Of a DNA stretch of 64,000 nt, positions 44,497 through 53,798 are shown in pieces. Under the pieces are notes generated by a model. That model was not told where the DNA came from. It did not search any database and saw only the letters and a program-made list of their open reading frames with translations. Within the stretch, counting starts at the first letter, position 1. Each line of letters starts with the position of its first letter. The stretch is from NCBI RefSeq assembly GCF_005049285.1, contig NZ_SOSC01000014.1, positions 16,672 through 80,671 of the forward strand. Direction: 5' to 3'. Position numbers and translations under genes: made by a program. The DNA comes from Halorientalis salina. GTDB lineage: Archaea > Halobacteriota > Halobacteria > Halobacteriales > Haloarculaceae.

Positions 44497-46515
44497 CTAC
44501 TGGGACTCGTCGGCGTCGAGTAACAGTGTCAGCAACGTTCGCTCGGCGACGCGCAGGTGTCGGTTGAGCGTTGGTTGAGTGATGTCGAGCAGTTCCGCGA
44601 CCTCCTCGGCAGTGTGTTCCCGTGGCCACTCGAAGTAGCCGCTCAGGTAGGCCGTCCGAAGGGCCTGGAGCTGGCGGTCAGTCACGCTCTGCTCGAAGGC
44701 GGTCCGGAACCGATGGGTCTCACCCGCCGATCGGTCCCGCTGTGAGCGCGACTGCAAGGAGATTCCGGGATAGGTCCGTTCCAGTGTCTCGATGAACTGG
44801 CGGACATCGGCATCGACGGGAAGTGTCACGAGAACGCGTGTGCTGTCGCTGTCTGCGATGATCTTTCGAAGGGTCGCTCCCTGTTCGACGAGTCGGGTGA
44901 CCAGCGAAGTCCCCTGAAGAACCACCTTGAAAAGGACTGATTCGTCCCGGTCTCTCCGTGTGACCGACGAGACAGCCGTTTCGGCTTCGAGTGAGGATTT
45001 CACCACACTGGCATCCGCTCCCGACACCAGCAGGAACGCCAGCAGCGACTCGTCCCGGGGGATAATCCCCTCCAGTTCCACCGTTGTTCCGACAGTCCGG
45101 GCCACCCGTCCGAAGAGGTCCGAGCCGACAGGGAGTTCGAGGTCGAGGTCGGTGACGGTGTCGGCCATCAGTGCCCGTTTCCGCTCGAAGGCTCCGAGGC
45201 CGTGGGCGACTGCATCGCCGACGTCCTCGAACACCTGCTCCGTGAACTCGTCGAACGCACCGGGAGTCGACGCATACACCGAGAGGACACCGAACAGCCG
45301 CTCCTCGTTCAGGAGCGGGACGCTCAGAACGGACTCGAAGCCACGAGCGAGAGCGTGCTCGCGCCACGGTTCCTGCCCCTTGTCACCTCCTGCCGAGATA
45401 TCGTTCTCGACTGTATGGGTGCGCGAGTGAGCGGTTCTGACTGCTGGCTCGTCGGGTTCGGTGAGCGTCCGACCGATGGCGTCGAGATATCCCCGATCAC
45501 GACCCGCCTGTCCCAGTGCTTCGAGCCGCTCCGGGTGGTCTCCCACGGCCCCGATCCAGGCGAACAGGATCCCCTCGGTGTCGGCCAGTTCCTCGCACAC
45601 ACCGCGTTCGAGGCGCTCACGGGTGTCGGCTCGGGTGATTACCCGCTCGATTCGCAGCAGCATGTCGGTGATGTGGCCGAGCCGTTCGAGCTGGGCCGAC
45701 TCCGCTTCGAGTTCCCGCTCTCGCTGTTTCCTGCGAGAGATATCCCGAACGACGCCAACGGAGTAGTGGTCTCCCCGGCAAACGAACCCGCCGATAGACA
45801 CGCCGATATCGAGGTCACGACCGTCACGGTGTCGGCCTCGAAGCTCGACGTACTCCCGGTTGAGTGTCAGTTCGTCCGTCTCGACGGCGTCATCGACCGG
45901 CGCCAGGTGCCGGTGTGCCTCGTCGTCCGGCATGAGCCTGGGCAGTGACTCACCGACCACTTCCTCGGGCGTGTATCCGAAAATATCGGCCACGCTCGCG
46001 TTCGCATATCGGATGACGCTGTCCGTATCGACGACGACAATCACATCCGAGACCGCCTCCACGAGCGCCTGGAACTGCGGTTCGCCTGGACCGTGCCACA
46101 TCCCAGTCGGTTCCAGTGCTCGCTTGACGCGAGCCCGCAGTACGTCCTCGACTGCAGGGTCGGTCCCGAATCGGACGACCTCCGTCACACCGGCGGCGAT
46201 AGCGTCACGTTCCTCGACCGCCGACACATCTGTGCCGACGAGAACGAACGGCAGGTCCGGGTCCATCTCACGAACCTGTTCGAGGAGTGTGCGCCCAGTC
46301 CAGTCTGGGAGGACTGTGGCACTGACGACGATGCCCACGTCAGAATCGGCTTCGAGACGCGTCACTGCCTCGGCGGCTGTGTCGACCGGAGAAACGGACA
46401 GCTCCTCACCCTCGATCTGTAGCGACGTGAGAGCCTCTGAAATCCGAGTCGTTCCCCCGACGACGAGAACGGTGACCGGCTGATCTGCTGTTTCGTGTGC
46501 GAATCGAAACGACAT
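44497..46515 (-). CDS. REC-PAS-GAF bacterio-opsin-activator regulator
   Basis: 672 residues. A receiver-like domain (about 13-130) lacks the phosphoacceptor Asp: the strand reads GIVVSATVLPDWTG, and the usual acidic pair is VVGGTT. A PAS domain follows (about 147-265, ALVEAVSDVIVVVDTDSVIR), then a GAF domain (about 290-440, SVLSVPLLNEERLFGVLSVY), a Bat-associated domain (about 450-600) and HTH_10 (LQALRTAYLSGYFEWPREHT, then VAELLDITQPTLNRHLRVAE). It would sense small molecules or redox state and activate transcription directly, independent of phosphorylation. Confidence 0.9.
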   Translation of the reverse strand: MSFRFAHETADQPVTVLVVGGTTRISEALTSLQIEGEELSVSPVDTAAEAVTRLEADSDVGIVVSATVLPDWTGRTLLEQVREMDPDLPFVLVGTDVSAVEERDAIAAGVTEVVRFGTDPAVEDVLRARVKRALEPTGMWHGPGEPQFQALVEAVSDVIVVVDTDSVIRYANASVADIFGYTPEEVVGESLPRLMPDDEAHRHLAPVDDAVETDELTLNREYVELRGRHRDGRDLDIGVSIGGFVCRGDHYSVGVVRDISRRKQRERELEAESAQLERLGHITDMLLRIERVITRADTRERLERGVCEELADTEGILFAWIGAVGDHPERLEALGQAGRDRGYLDAIGRTLTEPDEPAVRTAHSRTHTVENDISAGGDKGQEPWREHALARGFESVLSVPLLNEERLFGVLSVYASTPGAFDEFTEQVFEDVGDAVAHGLGAFERKRALMADTVTDLDLELPVGSDLFGRVARTVGTTVELEGIIPRDESLLAFLLVSGADASVVKSSLEAETAVSSVTRRDRDESVLFKVVLQGTSLVTRLVEQGATLRKIIADSDSTRVLVTLPVDADVRQFIETLERTYPGISLQSRSQRDRSAGETHRFRTAFEQSVTDRQLQALRTAYLSGYFEWPREHTAEEVAELLDITQPTLNRHLRVAERTLLTLLLDADESQ

Positions 46516-46861
46516 CCCCGCTCACCGGCGTCCATCCCCTGGTATGGGGTGTTGCAGGTATTGTGATGTGTTCCCGGGGGTCGGTCCCCTTTGTCCTGTC
46601 GTGACCGCGGACCGCTCGACCGACAGTGCGGACTCCTGGGCTGACAGCTGATCCATCTGGTTGCAGAGCAAACGGCGACCAGCCGGTTTATTAGCAGGTC
46701 CGTAGGTCAGCGCTTATCGACCGTCTAATAATCCACACAGGCACCGATGCACGGATATACATGCGTCGGCGCTACATTCGAGATATTTTACCTGTGATGA
46801 CATGGATGGAGAGACTATCGGACGGTTCCGTCGGTGGACAGGTTGTTGTGGACGAGAGACG
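46516..46861. other. 346-bp divergent spacer
   Basis: AT-rich TATA-like runs occur at 46724-46732 and 46783-46791, and either could serve the DUF4129 gene. No gene or RNA is seen. Confidence 0.4.
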
Positions 46862-47734
46862 ATGAGATTCCGTCGAGTGCTCTCGGTACTGCTCGTGGCG
46901 GGATGTCTGTTCGCGTTTACGAGTCTCGCGGGCTCGCTCGATTCCTCGATATCGGGTACCCCAGACGACCTCATCGATGTCGACAGCGGACTGCTGCCGA
47001 TAGATTCGGGCCAGGTGAGTGATGTCAGTGACTCACTGAACGAAGCGGAGCAAAGCTCGGAGAACAGCGATTCGTCGAGTGCTTCCTCACAGGATGCCCC
47101 ACCAACCGAGGATGGCTCGGCGGCAGCCAAGACACCTGGGTCCGGCGACGAGACAGTTACCGCCGATGCGGAACCGCAGGGCGGAGCCAAGGGTCAGAGC
47201 GACGATGGAGGGTCAGACAGCAGTATGCAACAGGACGACGGACCGGGTGACAAAGAGGGTTTCGGACCGGCTGAGCGAGGGCAGACACTGCTGGAGCGGC
47301 TGCTGCAGGTGCTCGAACAGTTGTTGCCCGTCTTCGTTGGGCTGCTGTTGCTGGGAGCGGTCGCGCTGCTCCTGCACTATCGTGACAGGATATGGAGCGC
47401 CATTGTCCGGTATCTCGGGCCCTACATTCCATGGGGTGGAGAGACGACAGGTAGCAACTCCCCGCTGTCCCGGCCACCGGCGAATGGGATCGAGCGAGCG
47501 TGGCTCGACATGGTACGGAGTGCGGACGTCGATGTCGACTCGTCGGCGACACCACGAGAGTATGCCAGTGCGGCCGTCAGTGGTGGCCTCCATCAGGATC
47601 CGGTCTGGGAACTGACGGACCTGTTCGAGCGCGTTCGCTACGGGAGAGGGGAAATTACACCCAAAGACGTGACCCACGCAGAGCGCTGTCTGCGTGAGTC
47701 GAGCGGGAGATCGGAAGGCGGTCTCGATGGCTAG
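46862..47734 (+). CDS. DUF4129-containing membrane protein
   Basis: 290 residues from the Met at 46862. An N-terminal signal anchor (4-24) precedes a long Ser/Asp-rich extracellular stretch (30-145). A transmembrane helix (about 160-182, LPVFVGLLLLGAVALLL) leads to a cytoplasmic DUF4129 domain: NGIERAWLDMVRSADVDVDS and ATPREYASAAVSGGL. DUF4129 proteins accompany MoxR and DUF58 genes and resemble the C-terminus of transglutaminase-like membrane proteins. First gene of a four-gene overlapping operon. Confidence 0.83.
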   Translation: MRFRRVLSVLLVAGCLFAFTSLAGSLDSSISGTPDDLIDVDSGLLPIDSGQVSDVSDSLNEAEQSSENSDSSSASSQDAPPTEDGSAAAKTPGSGDETVTADAEPQGGAKGQSDDGGSDSSMQQDDGPGDKEGFGPAERGQTLLERLLQVLEQLLPVFVGLLLLGAVALLLHYRDRIWSAIVRYLGPYIPWGGETTGSNSPLSRPPANGIERAWLDMVRSADVDVDSSATPREYASAAVSGGLHQDPVWELTDLFERVRYGRGEITPKDVTHAERCLRESSGRSEGGLDG

Positions 47735-48347
47735 TGGCTCGATCGACTCTGACGGGTCGAACTGGCGACACGTCGTCCTGGGTGCAGGGGGGATCATCGC
47801 GCTCGTCGCCCTTTTCCTCGTCGCCGACGACATCGCAGGACCCGCCGGGACGCTGCTCCGTACGGCGGTCGACAACGAGTACCTCCTCGCGATGGCATTG
47901 GGGGCTGTCGCACTCCTCCTCGCTGGGTTGGTGTTTTTCACTGGACGTAATCACCTCGACACGACGAGTATGCCAGCAGCCGAAAAACCGGTTCCAGCCT
48001 CAACCCCGGGCGACCCACTGGAGTCCCAACTTGATAGTCTCAGAGCCTGGATTCCGATGCTCGGCACGGACTCCCGGACGGAGGCTCGAACACGGCTGCG
48101 ACGCGCGACCGTCCTGGCGGTCGCAGCAGACCGCGGGTGTAGTAACTCCGCAGCCACCCAGGCGGTCGACGAGGGGACCTGGACCGACGATTCGGTCGCG
48201 GCCCGGTTCCTCGGAACCGATGGACACCGTTCACCTGGGGTCGTAGTCGCTGCGGCCACCCGTGGACAGACGCCACTCCACTACCGCGTCCGGCGGACGA
48301 TACACGTTCTTGCTGCGATGGGCGAACCCATGGAGGAATCGTCGTGA
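47727..48347 (+). CDS. DUF7269-type membrane protein
   Basis: 206 residues from the Met at 47727, overlapping the DUF4129 stop by 8 nt. Two transmembrane helices (about 17-37 and 52-75) precede a cytoplasmic helical domain (LDSLRAWIPMLGTDSRTEAR, RLRRATVLAVAADRG, LHYRVRRTIHVLAAMGEP). It matches the haloarchaeal DUF7269 protein conserved at this operon position. Biochemical role unknown. Confidence 0.75.
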   Translation: MASGSIDSDGSNWRHVVLGAGGIIALVALFLVADDIAGPAGTLLRTAVDNEYLLAMALGAVALLLAGLVFFTGRNHLDTTSMPAAEKPVPASTPGDPLESQLDSLRAWIPMLGTDSRTEARTRLRRATVLAVAADRGCSNSAATQAVDEGTWTDDSVAARFLGTDGHRSPGVVVAAATRGQTPLHYRVRRTIHVLAAMGEPMEESS

Positions 48348-49612
48348 CCGACTCGCGTCGGACCCGGCGATGGCGTGGAATCATGGTTCTCACACTCGTC
48401 GCGGTGGGGGCTGGATTGCTCGCCAAACGCCCGGCGCTTCTGTTGGTGTCAGCGCTCGGTCTCGTGTTTGCCGCCTATCCCTGGCTCATGGCGGTTCCCA
48501 GCCCGCAACTCAGCGTTGACCGGCGTCTGAGCGAGGCGAATCCACAACCCGGCGAACCCGTCGACGTGACGACGACAGTCAGGAACAGCGGCACCCGACC
48601 AGTGTTCGACCTTCGGTTCGTCGACGGCGTCCCGCCGGCGCTTTCGGTCGTTGAGGGAACCCCCAGACTGGGGACCGCACTGCGGGCCGGCACCAGCGAT
48701 TCGATCACGTACACGGTCGAGGCCGAACGTGGTCGCCACGCGTTCGAGTCGGCGACAGCCGTGGTTCGGGACCCAAGTGGTGGCACAGAAACCGAGACGC
48801 AGGTCAGTACCGACACGGAGGTCACCTGCACGACAGCTGTCTCAGACGCGCCGATCGGGTCACGAACAGTCGGGTCGAGCGGTCAAATTCCCGCCGACCA
48901 GGGTGGGAGCGGGACCGAGTTCTATCAGACCCGCGCCTACCGACGCGGGGACCCAGTCGGGCGGATCGACTGGAACCGCTACGCCCGAAGTGGTGACCTC
49001 TCCACCATCGAGTTCCGCGAGGAACAGGCAGCAACGGTGGTCCTGCTCGTCGACGCCCGAGCCGAGTCATATCGTGGCCGTGACGAGCAACCGCACGCAG
49101 TCGCCGACTGTGTCGCTGCGGCCCAGCAGTTACTCGAAACACTGCTCGACAACCGCAATCAGGTCGGCATCACGGCGTTCGGGCGTGCCGAGGCCTGGCT
49201 GCCACCGGGTAGTGGCCGGAAACATCGCCTTCGTGGGCAGCAACTCCTCACGAGCCATCCGGCGTTCGGAATGCATCCACCCGACCCCGAGTCAGTGCCG
49301 TCGCTGGCGAGTCAGCGAACGCGGCTCCGTGCTCGGCTGCCGTCGAACGCACAGTTGCTGGTTTTCTCGCCGCTGCTCGACGACGATATCGTCGAGGCCA
49401 TTCGACAGTTCGAGGCAGAAGGCCACCAGGTGAGCGTCGTTTCCCCCGACGTGACAGTCATCGACGGGAACACCGGACGCACGCTCGCGGCCATGGAACG
49501 CGACCAGCGACTCCGAAGACTCAGGCAAACAGGCGTCACAGCCATCGATTGGGCACCTCAGCAATCGCTGTCGGCCGAAATCGACCGAGGCCATCACCTT
49601 CCAGACCAATGA
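48344..49612 (+). CDS. DUF58 domain protein
   Basis: 422 residues from a GTG at 48344 overlapping the preceding stop. Two N-terminal membrane helices (about 12-50) are followed by an extracellular beta-domain, then the DUF58 signature: GTEFYQTRAYRRGDPVGRID, then WNRYARSGDLSTIEFREEQA. A von Willebrand A-like core (VVLLVDARAES) continues it. DUF58 proteins pair with MoxR ATPases in complexes thought to mature or activate partner proteins by metal-dependent remodelling. Confidence 0.88.
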   Translation: MTDSRRTRRWRGIMVLTLVAVGAGLLAKRPALLLVSALGLVFAAYPWLMAVPSPQLSVDRRLSEANPQPGEPVDVTTTVRNSGTRPVFDLRFVDGVPPALSVVEGTPRLGTALRAGTSDSITYTVEAERGRHAFESATAVVRDPSGGTETETQVSTDTEVTCTTAVSDAPIGSRTVGSSGQIPADQGGSGTEFYQTRAYRRGDPVGRIDWNRYARSGDLSTIEFREEQAATVVLLVDARAESYRGRDEQPHAVADCVAAAQQLLETLLDNRNQVGITAFGRAEAWLPPGSGRKHRLRGQQLLTSHPAFGMHPPDPESVPSLASQRTRLRARLPSNAQLLVFSPLLDDDIVEAIRQFEAEGHQVSVVSPDVTVIDGNTGRTLAAMERDQRLRRLRQTGVTAIDWAPQQSLSAEIDRGHHLPDQ

Positions 49613-50304
49613 GCTCCCAAACAATCAATTCGAGACCGACCCTGCTGAGCAGTACTGTCGCAGTTCTCGTGGCGGTCACTGTGTTCGTCGCACTCGGCGG
49701 CGGACGCCCGTTGGTTCGTCCGTGGTTACTACTCGAACTCGGTGGGCTCTCCGTGCTCGTCCTGGGTATCACAGGCGTCCGGTACGGCTACCGGGTGAGT
49801 GGCGTGGTCGCTGCAGGTGTCGGGATCGTCGTCTGTGTCGTTGCACTGGGTGGGTTCGCGTTGGGGGCCGACGAGCTGATACAGCAAGTTAGATACTTCC
49901 CCGGACTTGTCGGACTTGGACTCCTCGTCGGTGCGATCGCGCCCATCCGCGGCCAGGGCTCACGGCTGCTGGTAAAGGTCGGAACAGGTGGGCTCTTCCT
50001 CTGTGTCGTGTTCACGGGACTGTTCCGAGAAGCGGATACCACCCTCCTGCTCCTGACAGGTGCCGGGACCATCCTGGCATGGGATGGTGGTGATTACGCC
50101 ATCGGTGTCGGTGAGCAACTGGGCCGACAGGCACAAACGTGGCGGCTCGAACTGACACACCTGCTCGCGAGCGCGCTCGTCGGTGGTGTCGCCGTCGCGA
50201 GCGTCATCCTCGCACAGCGAGTGGCCGACACCCAGCTGTCGCTTGCGTCGTTCGTCCTGACGTTTGTCGCCGCGTTACTCCTGCTTGGCGCCCTTCGCCG
50301 CTGA
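49609..50304 (+). CDS. DUF7519-type membrane protein
   Basis: 231 residues from the Met at 49609 (ATGA overlap with the DUF58 stop). About seven hydrophobic helices, ending SFVLTFVAALLLLGALRR, with no soluble domain. It corresponds to the polytopic protein that closes this haloarchaeal operon. Its last 30 bases overlap the convergent moxR 3' end. Function unknown. Confidence 0.75.
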   Translation: MSSQTINSRPTLLSSTVAVLVAVTVFVALGGGRPLVRPWLLLELGGLSVLVLGITGVRYGYRVSGVVAAGVGIVVCVVALGGFALGADELIQQVRYFPGLVGLGLLVGAIAPIRGQGSRLLVKVGTGGLFLCVVFTGLFREADTTLLLLTGAGTILAWDGGDYAIGVGEQLGRQAQTWRLELTHLLASALVGGVAVASVILAQRVADTQLSLASFVLTFVAALLLLGALRR

Positions 50305-51300
50305 CGCCGAGTGCGCACCGGCAGACTGTCCGATAGTGGGTCCGGCGTCATCGACGCTGGGGACGGGAACGGTGTCGAGCACGTCCGCGATCACGTCTCG
50401 CTGATCGATTTCGTCGACAGTCGCGTCGGCAGTCAGCACCAGCCGGTGGGCCAGGACCGAGTCCGCGACCGCCTTGAGGTCGTCGGGAACGACATACGAC
50501 CGTCCGGAGAGCATCGCGTGGGTCCGAACGACCTCGAACAGGCGCTGTGTCCCTCGCGGGGAGACACCCACTGTCACTCGCTGGTCTGCCCGTGTCGCCC
50601 GGACCACGGCGACGATGTAATCCCTGATATCCGCATGGACCGTGATTTCTTCCGGCATTCCCTGTAGTGCTTGCACGTCCCCAGTCGTGAGTACCTGACT
50701 TGCGGACGGGGTCGGGGTGTCACGGTCCGCGCGTCGGTCGATGAGTTCACGCTCGCCGGCCTCGTCGGGATACCCGAGACTCGTTTTCACGAGGAAGCGG
50801 TCCTTCTGGGCCTCGGGCAGCGGGAACGTCCCATTCCCCTGTTCGACGGGGTTCTGCGTCGCGATGACGAAGAACGGGTCCGGGAGCGGGTGTGTCACAC
50901 CATCGACGGTGACCTGGCCTTCGCCCATCGCTTCGAGGAGGGCCGCCTGCGTCTTCGGTGAGGCCCTGTTTATCTCGTCGGCGAGGATGACGTTCGCGAA
51001 GACGGGGCCCTTGCTGAACTCGAACTCCCGGGTCTTCTCGTTGAAGACGTTGGTCCCAGTTACGTCGGAGGGGAGCAGGTCGGGAGTGAACTGGATTCGG
51101 TTGAACGACAGTCCGAGTGCCGTGGCGAAACTCCGAGCGGTCAAGGTCTTCCCAGTCCCTGGAACGTCTTCGAGAAGGACGTGTCCCCGGGAGATTGCCC
51201 CGGTAAGGATCATCCGAAGGATATCGTCGTCGATGACGACGACGTTCGAGAGTTCGTCTAGCACAGCGCGACTTCGTTCGCCAGCCAAATCTACGTCCAT
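50275..51300 (-). CDS. MoxR-type AAA+ ATPase
   Basis: 341 residues. Walker A is EDVPGTGKT (44-52) and Walker B VILADEINRASPKTQ. The sensor-1 region FVIATQNPVEQGNGTFPLPE and the arginine-finger segment are intact. MoxR ATPases act as chaperones on vWA-type partners such as the neighbouring DUF58 protein. Unusually it is convergent with that operon rather than leading it, and the two 3' ends overlap by 30 bp. The TATA box at 51325-51332 gives a leaderless mRNA. Confidence 0.92.
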   Translation of the reverse strand: MDVDLAGERSRAVLDELSNVVVIDDDILRMILTGAISRGHVLLEDVPGTGKTLTARSFATALGLSFNRIQFTPDLLPSDVTGTNVFNEKTREFEFSKGPVFANVILADEINRASPKTQAALLEAMGEGQVTVDGVTHPLPDPFFVIATQNPVEQGNGTFPLPEAQKDRFLVKTSLGYPDEAGERELIDRRADRDTPTPSASQVLTTGDVQALQGMPEEITVHADIRDYIVAVVRATRADQRVTVGVSPRGTQRLFEVVRTHAMLSGRSYVVPDDLKAVADSVLAHRLVLTADATVDEIDQRDVIADVLDTVPVPSVDDAGPTIGQSAGAHSASAAKGAKQE

Positions 51301-51324
51301 ATACCCCCGTCACCGCCATCTCGG

Positions 51325-51332
51325 TTTATTAT
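51325..51332 (-). promoter_or_regulatory. TATA box of moxR
   Basis: An AT-rich octamer (minus-strand ATAATAAA) centred 28 nt before the start at 51300. Confidence 0.55.
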
Positions 51333-51401
51333 CCAATAGATAACGTCCCGACTCTGGGTTTCAGACGGGACGAGCGAGAGTTCGACGACAGCGAGAATCA
51401 G

Positions 51402-51490
51402 TCAGGTGGCGTGGCGATCTGGGCTCCGCTCGACGATGACTCGATACTCGTTCAGTTGGACGGTTACGTGGCCGTCGTCATCCCGATCCT
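51402..51490 (-). pseudogene. C-terminal relic of a HalOD1 gene
   Basis: On the minus strand a frame reads DDDGHVTVQLNEYRVIVERS and ends at a TGA (51402-51404). This is the closing beta-hairpin pattern of HalOD1 domains. An in-frame TAG lies just upstream (about 51483), and the remainder of the domain is not continuous. DUF7504 genes are often followed by HalOD1 genes, and this relic lies directly downstream of one. Confidence 0.45.
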
Positions 51491-51611
51491 ACTCGATACA
51501 CTTCGAGTATGTCAAATATCGGGCCGATTTGAGCGGGAGGCCGAAAGAATCCAGTTCCGGTGTGGCGTTTCTGTCAGAACGTGAGTGAGCCGCAGCCGCT
51601 CAGACAGCCAG

Positions 51612-52256
51612 TCACTCCAGGTCGGTATCGGCGTCCGGGATCTCGACAACCCTGTCGAAGTAGCCGGCCAGTTTGTTGATGGTCTTCTCGTCGTGGGCAC
51701 CCGGATCGAGGTGGTAGTGCGCGTCAGCATCGAGCGCTGTGACGCGCCTGGTGAGTTCCTGCAGGAACTGACAGACCCGGTCTGTCTCCTCGTACTGCAG
51801 GAGTGCAGTCACCGAATCGAAACAGATCGAGAGGTGACGGTCGTCGCTGACCCAGGTGTCCAGAAACTCGCCGAACGCGATGCCGAGACCGGTGAGGTCC
51901 GGTGGCAGCGAGGTGTTTTTGACAGTCACCGGGCTATCGGTGGGATATTCCTCGGCCGAATCCGGCTGCCCCACCGAGAACGAATCGTTCACCCGGATCA
52001 CCCCGAATCGCTCCGGGACGTCGGATGGGCTGTCCGTCCAGCGTTCGATCGTTCGACCGATACTCCGTGTGAACGAGAAGTAGAGGACGTCCGTGGGAGG
52101 CGCTGCCTCACCACCGGTCAGAGACAGACACTCCTCACGCTGCTGTGGGTGGAACACAGGGGCGAGCACGAGCACGTTTCCGTTGTCGAACCCATCCCTC
52201 GAAAGATCAAGCCCGTGGGTAGCGTCTCCGGATTGTTTCGTTTCCATCGATGTCAT
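51612..52256 (-). CDS. DUF7504 family protein (RecA-fold signalling relative)
   Basis: 214 residues from the Met at 52256. Recognised by NGNVLVLAPVFHPQQREECL, PTDVLYFSFTRSIGRTIERW, SICFDSVTALLQYEETDRVC, and the C-terminal AHYHLDPGAHDEKTINKLAG. DUF7504 resembles the RecA/KaiC-like fold without a P-loop and occurs beside HalOD1 and HalX genes in haloarchaea. A signalling role is presumed. The frame is open to 52367, but the palindrome at 52301-52315 suggests the promoter lies there. Confidence 0.8.
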   Translation of the reverse strand: MTSMETKQSGDATHGLDLSRDGFDNGNVLVLAPVFHPQQREECLSLTGGEAAPPTDVLYFSFTRSIGRTIERWTDSPSDVPERFGVIRVNDSFSVGQPDSAEEYPTDSPVTVKNTSLPPDLTGLGIAFGEFLDTWVSDDRHLSICFDSVTALLQYEETDRVCQFLQELTRRVTALDADAHYHLDPGAHDEKTINKLAGYFDRVVEIPDADTDLE

Positions 52257-52669
52257 GAACTGGAGATTCCTATCTGTGTCTTCAGCCCCCGCTCGCATTG
52301 TTATTGGACCAATAATGTGCTCCAGTCGTCGGCCAGTTCCTGCGATTCGTGGGTGAACCCAGTGCAACGGTTTCGATGACTCGCCGACGCCGACTGTTCC
52401 TGCCCCGAGATCGACACCAACACCCGAGCCTGACGAGGAGCAGCGAGACAGTCTGAACGAGCAGGGTTAGCAGCGACAGTTCCGCCGCTAATCTCGCGTT
52501 CACCTGTTATGCAGATATTGAAGACCGAATCGGAGCGGGTAAAAATCACGATGTCTGTCGTTTCAGCCGCTTGCCGAGATGGTCTCTCGGATCCCCGACG
52601 GTTGGGGGCCGTATGTGTGGACTAACAGGTTGATAACTATACAGACAGCGATACCAGCTACAGGTGACG
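52257..52669. other. divergent spacer with palindromic promoter
   Basis: It contains the palindrome at 52301-52315 and a TATA-like ATAACTATAC (about 52633-52642) about 32 nt before the PadR gene. A minus-strand frame (52282-52503) encodes a hydrophobic start but lacks a credible continuation. Confidence 0.45.
52301..52315. promoter_or_regulatory. palindrome TTATTGG-A-CCAATAA
   Basis: A perfect 7-bp inverted repeat around one base, 45-60 nt upstream of the DUF7504 start. Its AT arms could be the TATA element with the palindrome as operator. Confidence 0.45.
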
Positions 52670-52963
52670 ATGCACGACCTAACAGGGTTCCAGCGTGACC
52701 TACTGTACGTTGTCACTAACCTCGACAAACCCCACGGACTGGCTATCAAGGAAGAACTCGACGACTACTACGAGTCGGAGATTCATCACGGTCGGTTGTA
52801 CCCGAACCTCGATGAACTCACGGAGGAAGGACTCCTAAATAAGGGCCAGGCAGACCTGCGAACGAACTGGTACGACCTGACTCAGCAAGCAGTCCGAAAA
52901 CTCGAGACACGACGGGAATGGGAGGACCAACACCTCCAGGAGAAAGTGCCTGCGTCGGCGTGA
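52670..52963 (+). CDS. PadR-family transcriptional regulator
   Basis: 97 residues. A compact winged helix fills the protein: LTGFQRDLLYVVTNLDKPHG, LAIKEELDDYYESEIHHGRL, YPNLDELTEEGLLNKG, and a wing ending TNWYDLTQQAVRKLE. PadR-like repressors of this short haloarchaeal type respond to unknown ligands. The ATG at 52670 is preferred to the GTG two codons earlier, by homology to MHDLTGFQRD starts. Confidence 0.85.
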   Translation: MHDLTGFQRDLLYVVTNLDKPHGLAIKEELDDYYESEIHHGRLYPNLDELTEEGLLNKGQADLRTNWYDLTQQAVRKLETRREWEDQHLQEKVPASA

Positions 52964-53209
52964 ATTGGCAGCCGGCGAACCTCGACACCACTCTGTCGCA
53001 TCGGTAGCTCACCTCCGTATTCTTCGGCCACACCCAATGGCTCCACGGCCGCCGCTCTGTGGACAGTTCGTCTCAGGTCGGTCCCGGTTCGGTTCCCGAC
53101 GGCACTGCAACGACGCCGACGACCAGTACGAGCGGAGCGTCTGTAGCCCAGTACGGAACGCGACAGGAGAGCGAAACCGTTTCACCGGTGTAGCCAAGCA
53201 TCAGTAGTA

Positions 53210-53629
53210 ATGAACGAAATCCTCCATCGGTTTAAACGCCCGTTACTCTATCTGATGGGTCCGGCGTACGTCGTTGCAGGCGTGTTGCACTTCGTCGTCC
53301 CGGAGTTGTACGTCCAGATCGTGCCTCCGTTCTTTCCAGCAGCGATGGCACTCGTCTATCTGTCCGGGGTTGCCGAAATCGCAGTCGGGATCGGACTCCT
53401 GATTCCACAGACTCGACGGTACGCGGCGTGGGCGACGGTCGCGTTGCTCGTCGCGATCTTCCCGGCGAACCTCTACATGGCGACCAGTGGGGTCGTCATC
53501 GAGGGGATGCCCGGGGGCGGCGATCCCTCTGCGCTCGTTCGCTGGGGCCGACTCCCCCTCCAGGGCGTGTTGATTCTCTGGGCGCTCTGGTATACCCGAC
53601 CGTCGACCGAGACCGAGCACAGCGGGTGA
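53210..53629 (+). CDS. DoxX-family membrane protein
   Basis: 139 residues with four transmembrane helices: LLYLMGPAYVVAGVLHFVVP, ALVYLSGVAEIAVGIGLLIP, YAAWATVALLVAIFPANLYM, and a last one near 112-128. The VLHFVVPELY and FPANLYM motifs are typical of the DoxX-like family. These proteins have been linked to quinone or thiosulfate redox chemistry, but most are of unknown role. 246 bases without a gene precede it. Confidence 0.82.
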   Translation: MNEILHRFKRPLLYLMGPAYVVAGVLHFVVPELYVQIVPPFFPAAMALVYLSGVAEIAVGIGLLIPQTRRYAAWATVALLVAIFPANLYMATSGVVIEGMPGGGDPSALVRWGRLPLQGVLILWALWYTRPSTETEHSG

Positions 53630-53798
53630 ACAAATCAGTTCGTTTTCTGTTTAGCAACCGAGGCGAAGGGGTGCAAGCGACCGGTACGCATGCAGTGTGG
53701 ACTGGTGTCGTTACTGGAATAGGAACGTACGTACTCAGCAACTCCTGCTGTTGAGAAGTGCCACACCGCTTTTGGAGCGTTTCCACGTATGTGGGTGT

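Noticed and set aside
52282..52503. Minus-strand frame with a hydrophobic N-terminus upstream of DUF7504
   Set aside because: The hydrophobic start runs into Arg-rich sequence without a coherent fold; might be a frameshifted relic, but support is too weak to call.
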